Assembly (NCBI GenBank): GCA_024529925.1
Contig: JAFEUB010001189.1
Location: 295,001 to 359,000, forward strand
Source: Ophthalmolycus amberensis
Taxonomy: Eukaryota; Chordata; Actinopteri; Perciformes; Zoarcidae
DNA length: 64,000 bases
Direction: 5' to 3'
Notes under the pieces: generated by a model
The model's database searches: none
What the model saw: only the letters and a program-made list of their open reading frames with translations
Told to the model about the DNA's origin: nothing
Translations under genes and position numbers: made by a program
Part shown: one piece after another, positions 9,201 to 20,240 of the stretch
Numbering within the stretch: position 1 is the stretch's first letter
Layout: every line of letters starts with the position of its first letter

Positions 9201-9254
9201 ACAAATATCCTTTTTTGTTATTTTGTTTTTTTGGCAGGAAAGTTAATGTTCATG

Positions 9255-9675
9255 TGTTCTCTCTCGTTCTCGTTCTCGTTCTCTCGGTCTCTCTCTTTCT
9301 TTCTCGCTCTCTCTGTCACGCTCTCTCTCGCTCTTTCTTTCTCGCTCTCTCTCGCTCTCGCTCTGTCGCTCTCGCTCTCTCCGTCTCTCTCTCTTTCTTT
9401 CTCGCTCTCTCTCGCTCTCGCTCTGTCGCTCTCGCTCTCTCTGTCTCTCTCTCTCTCTCTCTCGCTCTCTCTCTCTCTCTTTCTTTCTCTCTCGCTCTCT
9501 CTCTGTCTCTCTCGCTCGCTCTCTCTCTATCTATCGCTCTCTCTATGTGTCTCGCTCGCTCTCTCTCTCTCGCTCTGTCGCTCTCTCTGTCTGTCTGTCT
9601 CTCTCTCTTTCTCTCTCTCTGTCTCTCTTTTTCTCTCTCTGTCTCTCTCTCTCTGTCTCTGTCTCTCTCTCTTGT
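9255..9675 (+). repeat. Long CT/CTCG simple-sequence tract in the putative 3' UTR
   Basis: About 420 bp of pyrimidine sequence made of tctctcgctctc, ctttctttct and ctctgtct words, starting 55 bp after the stop codon. It creates long false Leu/Ser-rich frames on the plus strand and Glu/Arg-rich frames on the minus strand. If transcribed, the mRNA would carry a very long polypyrimidine run. Confidence 0.9.
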
Positions 9676-9764
9676 TCTCTTCGGTTTGTCAAGAGTTGTT
9701 TGTCAAACAAGAGTTGTTTGCAAAAAAAATTAAGTCTGGTTCCTTGTGGCCTGAGTTTCAACTT

Positions 9765-9770
9765 AATAAA
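9765..9770 (+). terminator. Candidate polyadenylation signal AATAAA
   Basis: An AATAAA hexamer 565 bp after the stop codon and just beyond the CT tract. It is the first canonical signal seen downstream of the last exon. The cleavage site itself is not visible. Confidence 0.4.
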
Positions 9771-9789
9771 CTTGACTGAATGATAAAGC

Positions 9790-12470
9790 GCCCCACCTCT
9801 TGTTTTTTTTCATGTTAAATGAAAGCCAGATATTGAAGCCAGGTTGTTCAGGCACTTGCTGATTCTCTCTAGATAGATAGATAGATCTATCTATACACAT
9901 ACTGTCTCACTCTGGCAGTGGCCAACTTGCATGCCTCCAATTTGGTCATCCATTAAGATTAGTTTTGATATTAAATTAACTGTTCCAGTAATGCTGTGTC
10001 CTGTCAGGTTAGTGTGTATTTATGTTAATGAGGAGGGCGGGCTTATTGTCCCTTTAAAGTCCCAACAGTGTTTTTTGGTCCTCATAAGTCACACTTTTGT
10101 CAAAAATAGAAATGTCTGCCTATACCACAATAGAATTAGGTTGCTGTGTATTGAAGTTGTGTAGGTTGTATCTGAAATCTAAAGTGAGCTGAATTTTTTT
10201 CAGATTTTTTGAAGTGTTTTAACCTAACTGCCAAAGCTGTGGGACCTCAGGAAAGGGTAGTCCATCCAAACCACAACCGGGCCTGTATGGCGAAAAAGTC
10301 TGCCTATTACATATCCACCAGTATGTGTGTGTGTGTGTGTGTCTGGCTGTGAGAGGACTGAAAGAGAATGGAGATTGCGTGCCAGAAGGAGAGACAGCAA
10401 GGGAGTGGGAGAGAGGGTAGAGACTGAGGGAAATAGTTCTGAAACGTGCATGGGAAACACCTCTATTTTTAGCACATCTCAGAGAGCAACAGAGGCATGA
10501 GCTGAATGATTTTGAGAGTGGGAGTAAGGGGGGGACGTTCGAGAAAATAAAGCTAGTTATATTTTTAGCTCCTCCGCATTCATAAATTATTGAATCTATA
10601 TATAAATTGTGCTGTTTCTTGCCTCGGGCAAATCCCATCCTTGCTTTTGTTGCTGCTTGGCTTATTTGCAAACGGCACACAAAACGTCTTGGTGTGGTAA
10701 AACCCTATCCGATGTGGCAGGTTACGGTCACGTGTGTGTGTCTGTGAGATGGATTGTGTGCCCACGTCTCTATGAGAGTGACAGAGTCTGTGTGTTGCTC
10801 TGCTGTGAAATATCCTGAAATGGCTCGCCTTCAGGGGTTTGTGAAAGTATGAAGCAAAACGTGACTGTAGTCAGTGCTTCACGACTGAATGGAGAGGAGG
10901 AGGGGGGAGAGATAGAGAAGGATGTGAATGAGAGGACAGGTAAAAGAAGAATGGGGGAAGGAAATGTGCTAGATTTACTGAAGGGGAGGGAGAGGAGAAA
11001 AACAGACAAACTTCAATGAGGGGGAGGAAGAAAGAAAGACCGATACAGCCAATGAGGTAGAGGCAGTGAACTGCAGAGGCTAGGTCTGACACGTGCAGCG
11101 CTTTTCAATTTGTCAATTTCCGTGACACCATTGTGGCTAAAAATAGAGCGATATAGACAATGGTCTGATTCTTTTCTCTGAAGGACAGGATGGCCAGGGT
11201 ATATTTATTATGTATATTTCTTATCTCTCATATAATCTACATTAATATAAATGATTTACTTAGACAGATGACGAGAAGTCTGGCTTTCATAGTACCTCCT
11301 GTATTTTCTTTTAGGCTCCTGCATCTCTCGACACCATCACTGACACCAGGTTGGTGAAGGTGTGTAACCTTGGGATGAATGATATTATGTTGACAGGGCA
11401 TGTTTCAATTGCTTTTTGGTCCCAGGTTTTATTGCAGGAATGGCAGCACGAAGCAAAAACAACTTTTAGGAATAAATAGTTATACTAGACCAATGGTACA
11501 CTTGATACTTAAAACTACATTAGAAGGAAAGAACACAACACAATTCTCATTTACCTTTTTGGGCTGTATAGCTCAATCCCAAAATATAGCTTTGGGATTT
11601 GTACTGCCCAAGTTTTTAAAAATCTCACCGCCCCAATACAATGTATACAAAAATACAATGGATGTGAATAGAATTTAGTTTGTGGCCCTCAAAACCTGAA
11701 AAACACACTTTCGAAAAACTATTGAACTTAAACTACCTTCTAAGGAAGAAATAGGGTGTAGACCATGGCTCAATAATATCAAAACATTCATACTGTTCAG
11801 ATTTCCTCTGCAGCATAATCCACCTGTCCAGTTATATCTTCTATAGGTTCCAAACAAAGATTACAGACAAAATAGTCTTACAAATACACCAACTACTCCG
11901 AGAAGAAAGCCTGATGTGCTTGCGTGATTAATTGTGGAGAATGATGTTGATTTTAAATGGCTCTGTGACAACTGTACAGTGTGCCTTTCTTCCCATAAGT
12001 AAGTTACGGTAACATCATTTTAATTAACAAACAAACCACTGTTTTGTAAAGTTGCCCAAGTGGGTGATTTTTGTAAAATTGTATTGAATGAAACATGGAC
12101 AATTCAACAAATCATTTGTGGAGGAAAACGGAGGCCAATCAACTAGTAAAGCCCCAAGAACTTGTTTATGCGGGGGCCTGATGGGGCTACTGAAACAAAA
12201 ACCAGGACTGAATTTCAGCCATCACTGAATTCTATACTGCTGTTGTAGTATAAATTCTAGTTGTCCTTTTCCTTAAAAGGATAAATATACAGCTTTAATT
12301 TGAAAGAGTACATTGATTGTAAGGACTCAAATATTTACTTCGAACAATCCTATGCGAGTTTAGAAACACAAGACAGAGGCATAACATACTAAGCATATGC
12401 GACCGCACGAGTTGGGGCCAGTGGGGGAGGGGACAGCAAATAAATCAACATTAAGGTCTCGTTTCACATG
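9790..12470. other. Intergenic, no gene recognised
   Basis: Contains an ATAG/ATCT short inverted microsatellite near 9871-9892, a GT microsatellite at 10324-10341 and a purine-rich gagagg region around 10360-11040. No splice-linked open frames or recognised protein motifs were found. Confidence 0.5.
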
Positions 12471-12476
12471 GGGAAC

Positions 12477-13023
12477 TGTAGGAAATTTGAGTGTAGAACT
12501 GTGTTTAGTAGTTATAATAAAAGTGTTGAATGATTCATATTTAAGAATTCATAATTAGTCATAAGCATAAAGTGTTTTAGGATTAGTAGCTAAAAGTAGA
12601 ACTAGAGACATGAAGCTTTTGCCAAAAGTTGCGAAGTCTTATCTTTTATGTGGAATGTTTATCATAGAAGGGTTAAGCCATAAAAGTCAGTCATTGAGTG
12701 TATTTAGAATAAGTAAGGGACAGATAGATTTCTAGACAGGTCATGCCCGTGCGAGGGTCCTGCGAGAAGGAGGAGCCAGCTGGATTTAGCCAATAGGAAC
12801 TTTGTGGGATGTTTTTCAACTATGTAAGGCGGGGGAGAAAGAACTACCGCTCTCTTGCTCCGGTTCCACTGTGTGGGTGTAACGTTTTCGGGGTGAGCGG
12901 GTCATATTCGATGTAACTGTAGATAATGTACTTCACTATGCGACTGTTTTAGCTTCAGAAGTATTAAATACTTTTGTTTATAATTGAAACCGACTGACTC
13001 TTTGGAAAGGCTGGTCTCCCACA
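12477..13023 (+). mobile_element. Possible solo LTR of an endogenous retrovirus-like element
   Basis: The 547-bp segment starts tgtaggaaa and ends tctcccaca, an imperfect short inverted repeat with TG...CA ends. Inside, in order, are a CCAAT box (about 12790), a tatgtaa TATA-like word, a ctctcttgctccgg initiator-like stretch and an attaaa hexamer followed by a short tail, which is the layout of an LTR U3-R-U5. No matching target duplication and no primer-binding site or internal genes are seen. The call is tentative; another kind of repeat is possible. Confidence 0.33.
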
Positions 13024-13189
13024 GTTTAAGAGGCTCTCGAACTCACAGAACAAACAACGGTCTACTGGCTGAAAGATGGCTGGTTGTTGGACCAATCCAC
13101 CTCCGCTCACACCAGCCCTTTGAGTGCTTTTGCGGTCTTTATGCTGCCTCCTGCCTTAATGTGAGGCTGAACCAGCTGCGCTCATTTAC

Positions 13190-13350
13190 TGGTTGATTTG
13201 GGATTTATAAAAGGAAATTGCGCACAGGCCGGCGTACGCAAGGTTTTATAAATCGTAATATTTTTCGGCGTGCGTGCATTTCCTCCTTTGAACGTACGCA
13301 AACATTCAGTGTGGATCCTATATGTTTTATAAATGAGACTCCTGAACACT
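13190..13350. mobile_element. MITE-like fish interspersed repeat
   Basis: Short element bounded by gggatttataaaa on the left and ttttataaatgagactcctg on the right, with repeated cgtacgca words between. The near-palindromic ends and short length suggest a non-autonomous DNA element. I recall similar ttttataaatgagac sequences as common fish repeats. Confidence 0.45.
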
Positions 13351-15765
13351 TGCTGCAAAGTCATTCAACACATTATCAGAGTGGACAGTAAAATCACCAC
13401 CTTGTCATTATGCAACTGATAATTTAGATATAAATGTATCATTATATTTTAAGGGAGGATAACTCGAGACAGAGAAAAAGACTGAGATAAAGCAAATCAA
13501 AGCTTCACAAGTTGTTTTGCTATAAGGGACTTCATCTGCAGTAATAACTTAACAGCTACTTCATAACCAAGGTCAATAGTCTAAGGAATAATGAAATCAT
13601 CATTTCACTAACGGCACTGATATGGTCCAGAATTCCCAAAAGGGAGTGAATTTTGAAAAAATAAAATAGAGAGATTTTTGGGGATGACATAAAACAACTG
13701 GCTAAGTCAAAACTATCTTCAAATAAATCAAAAGTCATTGTCAGAGCAATCTCAGAGCCAATCGGCTGTCCGGCGACAGATAAGCCTCTGGGGCCAAGGG
13801 TTTATATCTCTGGGGTTACAGTGTTGTCTGCGGAAATCGGGGCAAAAACTATCTTTTGCACTGACTGTTTACGGTCCGATTAACAAGTTGAGATGTGAAA
13901 CTGGAGTTGGAGCTAAGAGACAACGTCTCCAGACGGATTGTTTCACAAGTAGCCAGTTGACAAGCTTATTTGAAAGCAATAGAAATCGAAATTATCGTTA
14001 GACAATAGCCGGTGAGTTCCGAGATATGTACATCTTTTGCACTCCACACGGACATTTTGCCGGCATTCAACAAAAGCCTGCTCAAACGTGATTTGTCGAT
14101 ACTACAGAAACTACAAACAGAAAACAAGAACGATTGAAATACAAAAATCCCTATTTCTTCGCAACCTATTGAATAGAAGATGTTGTCTCCAACAGATCCA
14201 GTCTAGCTGCTTGCATTACAACAGTGATCTCCACAATGTGGTCAGAATGAGGAGGCCAGTCTGTGCCTTGTCCTTCAGTGCGATTTTAACTCTCAGGGAT
14301 TCAACGTTGTGTGATGTCACCTCATGCCCGACGTTCACTGTCACTGCATCCACCACCTTCCAGAGGCGATAAGGATGGGTCTGTTTCCCAGTGCTGGTCT
14401 GTTGATCCTCCCAGGGCTTGCCCAAAGCCTGTTACTTCCGAAAAGGCTCTGTCGTGTGTACGTACGTCTTTCCGGGTTGACAAATATAAATGTAATTTTC
14501 AAGGTGTGAAAGAGGTGTTGCTGGCTCGATTTCCTTTCTTACTTGGACTGTGGCTGTTAGTGTCACACAAGGCATCCTGGAAATATTGCGTAGTGTCGGT
14601 TAGTGTGAAATAGACACCAGGTTACACATGACTCATTACTCAAGTAACTAAATGTCCACTTGAATAGAATTAGAAATGTAAAGTAACAAGTCCTAAATAA
14701 CTGAACCACTTAGGTAAACCTGTGCAATCTAGTTTAAGAGAAAGCATTTCAAAACCATATACAATAAAGGATCTGATGTCAGCATCCAGAAAAAGATCAC
14801 AAATAAATACATCACACTTTTAAAGGAGGGTCTAACTGTTTGGTGCTGAGCAGGTAGTGTAAAGTTGTTGTTTTTTTACAGGGGTGCCCAAAACAAAGCT
14901 GATGAGAGCCGTGAGAGTGAACCAAAACAAAAAAAGGTGCGGGACGAAAAACCAAAACACTGTTCATCACCACAAGCGGCACTATTTCTCATTACAGTCA
15001 ATTGATTCATTGTTGTGAAAATATTGATTATAGTCGATTTAGCCAATCTCCCAGAAGTTTAACCCGAGCACTTTAAAAGAACCTCGTTTCTGTTGTCATG
15101 GTCTTAAAAAGATACATTTTTACATCTCACTGTTATAAACATCTTAGTTGTCTTGTTAGCCTCTTTCAATTTGGTCGTGGGCTTTTTTTCTCCTTTTGTC
15201 TTCTCTCTTTTTCAACTTTTCAACTTTCAACTATTTTGAAACAGTCTCAATAACAGTTTACTTATTGACACGGGCCAGACGGTCCGAGGTGCACTGAGCC
15301 TTTATGTCCAAAACAAGGCAGGGTGTAACAAGGACACATCTGTAGCAACGTGTCCTTATATGATCTCCCCCTGAGGCTGAGAGAATGATTCTGCAGCAAT
15401 CTGTTGAGAAGCAGAACACACACACACACACACCAAGAGTTCTATCCCATTCCTTAAATCAGCTGTCCGGAGGTAAGAAACATCAGCTACACTCTTTTGA
15501 CCATTAGTGTCTATGACTGTGACCCTGGATGAGTTTGCTAAAAATGTTACGTGAGGAGCAAGTTCTCAGGACTGAGGAGAAAGAGGGGTCAGGGAAAAAG
15601 AGAGAGAGAGATCCTAATGAAGAGAAATAAAGAGAGAGACTGAGTAGATATAAGCCCAGAAGAGGAAAAAAGAAAGACAGAGAGTTGGCAAAAGAAAGAT
15701 ATGAAAATAAGAAAGAAGAGATACTCAGGCTCTAAAATGTGTAGATTGGAGTATATATATACTCT
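13351..15765. other. Intergenic, no gene recognised
   Basis: Several frames of 60-110 codons occur but none has recognisable motifs, splice partners or a coding-like composition. A purine-rich gagaga region lies at 15590-15720 and a short CA run at 15416-15433. Confidence 0.45.
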
Positions 15766-15767
15766 AA

Positions 15768-15817
<50 letters not shown>
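15766..15817. repeat. (TA)n microsatellite
   Basis: Alternating TA run of about 50 bp, flanked by ctaagtata and tatacttaga so that the whole region is a near-perfect palindrome and could form a cruciform. Confidence 0.9.
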
Positions 15818-15820
15818 TTA

Positions 15821-15985
15821 GAATAGAATTTATACTATCTTTATCCCTTTAAGGGGGAAATTTTTCTCTGCATTTGACCCATCCCTGTATATAGGGATGG
15901 GTGGGCTGCCAATGACAGGCGCCCGGGGAGCCGGGGGTTCAGTGTATTGCTCAGGTACACTTCGACACGTTGAGCGTGAGATGAA
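15821..15985. mobile_element. Fish interspersed repeat fragment
   Basis: Contains landmarks I recall from a common teleost repeat: tctgcatttgacccatccc, then ggcgcccggggagc and ggggttcagtgtattgctca, ending cttcgacacg. The family name cannot be fixed from sequence alone. The long minus-strand frames here are shadows of this repeat. Confidence 0.5.
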
Positions 15986-18900
15986 GAAAGATAGCACAAT
16001 GGCTGTATACTCTCTATCCCTGTATTTTGCAAACATTTCACACCATGCAGAAGTCCATACGCTTTAAGAGCATAATAGCCTCTGTTCTTTCCAAAGTTCA
16101 TTAAATCACATATGATTGATGAAACGTCACTTTGTGGTCGCATATTGCTGACTCCTGGAGGTTTTAAAGTGTAGCCCCAGAGAGAGGGGGACCAAATAGG
16201 ACCTTTAGTTTTTTTGAATTTTTCATATGCAGTTATGTTATGCATGTTGTACTTTGACCTCGACTGAGTACTTTTTGTTGAGGAGAGGACGAGATCACAA
16301 TCTGCATTAATGTTTCAGACAATTCTCCTTCAAAAATATGTCTCCTCTTTTTTACATCATACACTCCACTTTGTGGGTATCACCTAAAACAATAATAGTC
16401 ACCATTTTCCACTTTATCTCCATACAACAGTGCTCGGCCTTACACTATATATATATATCTGTGTCAGCAACGGTGAGTACATTTTTTTAAATAGGATCGA
16501 TTGTAACTCATGGTTTTTAGCTGGTAGTCTCTGTGGGAATGACCCACCCCTTAATTGTGCGCAGTCTGCCAATAGTTTTCCAATAACGGAATGTGTCGGT
16601 GCAGTAAAAGACTTCCTACAATGGATGCTCTTGCGCATCGTCTCTCTGAGGAGACCTTCTGTCCCTGTGCTACTTGTCTTCGCTTCATTCCATTTGAGGT
16701 CATGATCATATTCTTTAAGATGGTGATCCTCGATTGATTTTTGTCTTGCTGCCGAATGAACAATTAGCTCTAGACACAATCCAATACTAGGATCAATCTA
16801 AAAAGGTGATCGTGTCCCCAAATATGCGGAAGTTAAGTTAAGTATTTCTAAATACTGCAGGAGCAGAGATTAGATCATCCAAAATAAACCATTGGATTAT
16901 AAATAAGGCATGACATCTGTTTAGTGTTACGCTAATTACACAAGCACCAGCTACTTTATCAGTGCCCAACTGGTTGGCAAGAACCCGTGCAGAACATGTA
17001 ACTGTTAATCTAATTGTTAAACAAATGAATAGCTGTGTGTGTCCTCACTTATATAATTTGTACCCAATGTTAGTCAGCCCAGACAATAAACATGAACAGA
17101 TGCAGTCACCGCAGGAAACCACCCATATGTAGGAAGCCCATGGCAGCTGTACAGCAGCAGGTACTGCTTCACATGGCATCTACCCAAACAAAGAACTGGA
17201 ACAAAAACAACAAGCTACCCAGCACTGGTTAGACCTCGGTTCTAACTCATGCATTTTAATGTCTTCTAAGTCGGCAGAATGTTCTGCATTTTGCCTTTGA
17301 GCAAATGACAACTGTGGCTTCTCAAAGGCCAGAAGGAAGGTCCAACGACAATGAAAAATGGATTTCAGTATATATTATTTGCTCCAGGCCCCAAAACATC
17401 AATTCACCCCGTATAACTCAAGGGTTCACCGGAGGCAGTTGTCACCAGGATATGAAGTACTTGTATTGCTTCCATCCTCTCGTGACGAATTGCTATTTAA
17501 ATTGCAATGAAACATGGTGGCCATCCACCAAGCGATGGATGTTGACTGTGAGGTCCTTCCCATCTAAAAGAAGGGCAGAACTCTACCACCTTGATCTCCG
17601 TAGATAAGAGAAGGCCCGCTCTGTCCGAGAGAGTTTTCTAGTCATTCAAAAATAAATTGCATCTATGTTTCTATGTGAATAACAAAACACTCAGCAACAG
17701 TCGACAGAAAGAAATGTTTGCTTTTGGTTTCGCCCAGGACAGAAACAAAAATCAGTTTTTTCTTTTATAAAAACTGCTCCCAACTTTTCCTCCAGCAGGA
17801 GAAACAATCCTGACAGACAGTGTGTTGTTCAGGGCCCTGAAAGGGAAGCACAAATCTCTTACACCAACCTATGCAGCAGTCTCAAAGCAGATGTCTTCTG
17901 TCCATTAACCTACACTCAGGCATGACCACAAGCTAAAGGACTTACACTTTTAGGAGGTGACGAGAGGAACTCTTATTCCTATTCAGTATTGAAATCCTAG
18001 AAACTACCCCTTCATCTTCGTCTCACTTTGGTGTGCACGAAAGTGTCCTCTTGAAAATACACCTCCGGTAAGTAGAAAACACCAGCTGCAAACCTCGGAA
18101 AAACCCAGCAAGGCAAATCCAGTTTTTCAGTCCCCACATTTGCATAACAAAAGGTACAATTACAAAGGACGAAAACTGTCCAGAAATTGGACAGCCCTGT
18201 CTCATGCGTCTCCTAACAACAACTTCTCAGTGTAATTTCAGAGCAATAAAAGGTGTTGCCTGCAACAAGACTGTGTATTAGCAAGTATTCGCTACATGCA
18301 AGGAATAAGAACCTCCTTGTCTTGAAGTTTTAAAAAAGGTGCACTGTGTATTGCCTAGCCAGCTGCTCCGAAGGAATAGGGGGCAGTATTACTAACAGCA
18401 GGGCAAGATTCCTCAAAATTCAACCAAATTGCGGAAACTTGGATTCGGCTGGCGGAAATCTGTGTATTGGCCGCAATAGCAAGTTTGCTGACCTGGCGGG
18501 TAGTTTTGGATGAAACCCCGGGAACAGGGGTTTGCTCTGGCTAAATTTCAGCTAACTGCTAACTGAAGGGCTATCTTCGTCTTCTGGAGCTGCCGCACAC
18601 TCCCAATGAAGCAGCCTCCCAGCAGAGAGGGGATGGGACGGGGTATGAGTCGTTCCTTTTCCGATGAGAGGCTCATATTCTATTTAACACTATATATCAC
18701 TACTGTCCATAAACTCTCTTATGCCGCCCGCTGCTAGTGACTAACGCACTACACCACAGAATGTTGCATAAGAACTTGCATTAGACCTCAATTGCTAAAA
18801 CATGCATGTGTGCTTTTAAATATGTCAAATATGAATTATTCATAGTTTGCAGACATGGTGTTATTTTTAAAAAGTATGCCAAAGTTAAGTCGAATGGAGC

Positions 18901-19190
18901 TCCAACGCTTACAATGTTTACTGTTCATGCTAAGTATATTTTGTCTTCCTTCCACAGACAGACATCGTCTCTGCAAAGGTTAGATGTCACAAAAGTCTTA
19001 TTTTGCTCCTTGGGGCCTTGTATTTGATAATCCTTTGCCCTTTATGTATCTTTCTAGTTTCAAACAGACAAAGAAATTTGCCCGGCAGCGATCCTGCTCT
19101 CATGCATATTTTACGTTTGTTTGCGTATGATTTTAACACAAGACATATAATGACCTTTCTTTTCAAATCAGAGATATAATAAATAAGACA
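15986..19190. other. Intergenic, no gene recognised
   Basis: Contains a minus-strand frame of 121 codons at 16414-16779 with no recognisable motif and several shorter ones. Composition is AT-rich with many stops. I see no repeat that I can name. Confidence 0.4.
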
Positions 19191-19429
19191 CATAATAAAC
19201 ATCATGCCAAAAGCCTTCGGCATCTCAAAGGTCTGCGGCATCGCTATGGACCATGTCCCTCATGTGATCTCCAATGTTGTTCTTGATGGACAGCTCTGAG
19301 ACATCACAGTGACAATCAAAAAGAAAATGAAGTGACAGGAACATCCACTTGTGTTCATGCATGCCCAAGTATGAACAACACTGAGTCTTTCACACATACA
19401 CGGATGTTTCAACTTGAACTCTAGTGTTC

Positions 19430-20240
19430 ATGGCGCGAAATCAGAGACATCCTCAAGTGACGTTTCGAGCAGTTGCTCTTCTTTGGACTTAGTTTTGAGG
19501 ACGACTGTTCAATCTGGTTTTCATGAGACCAGATAATCATGTTATGACAGTCGGAGTCCTTTAGGGGCTTTTTTGAAAACTCCGAGCAGGCTTTCGTGTG
19601 TCTTTCACTGAGAAGCTTTTATCGGGCCATAAAGCCGAGATCGGTACATGTTGTCCACACAGGAACTCTGGAGTTCAGCCAGAGTGACCTTCAGATTCTT
19701 GGTCACTTCTCTTACCAAGGCCCTTCTCCCCCAGATGCTCAGTTTGTCCAGCTCTAGGAGTCTTAGTTGTTACAAACTATTCCCATTTATGAATTATTGA
19801 GGCCACCGTGCTCTTGGGAACGCCAATGCTTTGCAATGTTTTTGTAGCCTTCCCCAGATCTCTGCCGAGACACAATCCTGTCTCCGAGCTCGGCAGGCAG
19901 TTCCTTTTCCCTCATGGTTCGGTTTCTGCTCTGATGTGCGTCGTCGGCTGTGAGACCTTATGAAGGCAGGTGCGTGTGCGTTTCTAAATCACGTCCAATC
20001 AATTTAATTTACCTCAGGTGGACTCCAATCAAGGTGTAGAAACAACTCAAAGGTGATCAAGAGAACTAGGAGAAGCATGAGCTGAACTTCAAATGTCAAA
20101 GCAAAGAGTCTGATATTACCTTGTTTTTTAAAATAAATTAGCAAAAATATGCAGTTTTCCCTTTGTCATTATGGGGTATTTAGTGTAGACGTATGAGGCA
20201 AAAAAATAGTTGAACCAATTTTAGCAAAGAACAACATCAA
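19430..20240 (-). mobile_element. Degraded Tc1-like DNA transposon
   Basis: On the minus strand, around 19910-19850, the reading MREKELPAELGDRIVSRQRS followed by GEGYKNIA matches the N-terminal paired-type helix-turn-helix of Tc1-like transposases (a D-R-I-V-x-x-x-R-S-G-x-G-Y pattern). Further along the strand, pieces corresponding to GRRALVREVTKNLKVTLAEL and a later segment near 19560-19640 can be traced, with stops and frameshifts. The 5' non-coding side (19950-20240) includes a tttgtcattatggggtattt landmark common in fish elements. Terminal repeats were not delimited, so the limits are approximate. Confidence 0.62.

Noticed and set aside
9215..9783. Long Leu/Ser-rich + frames and Glu/Arg-rich - frames
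   Set aside because: They come entirely from the CT simple-sequence tract; the composition is fully explained by the repeat.
10219..10680. Minus-strand frame of 153 codons
   Set aside because: Pro/Ser/Leu-rich composition follows from the gagagg purine tract on the other strand and a GT microsatellite.
16414..16779. Minus-strand frame of 121 codons
   Set aside because: No domain or conserved-looking motif, and no splice signals that would link it to a gene.
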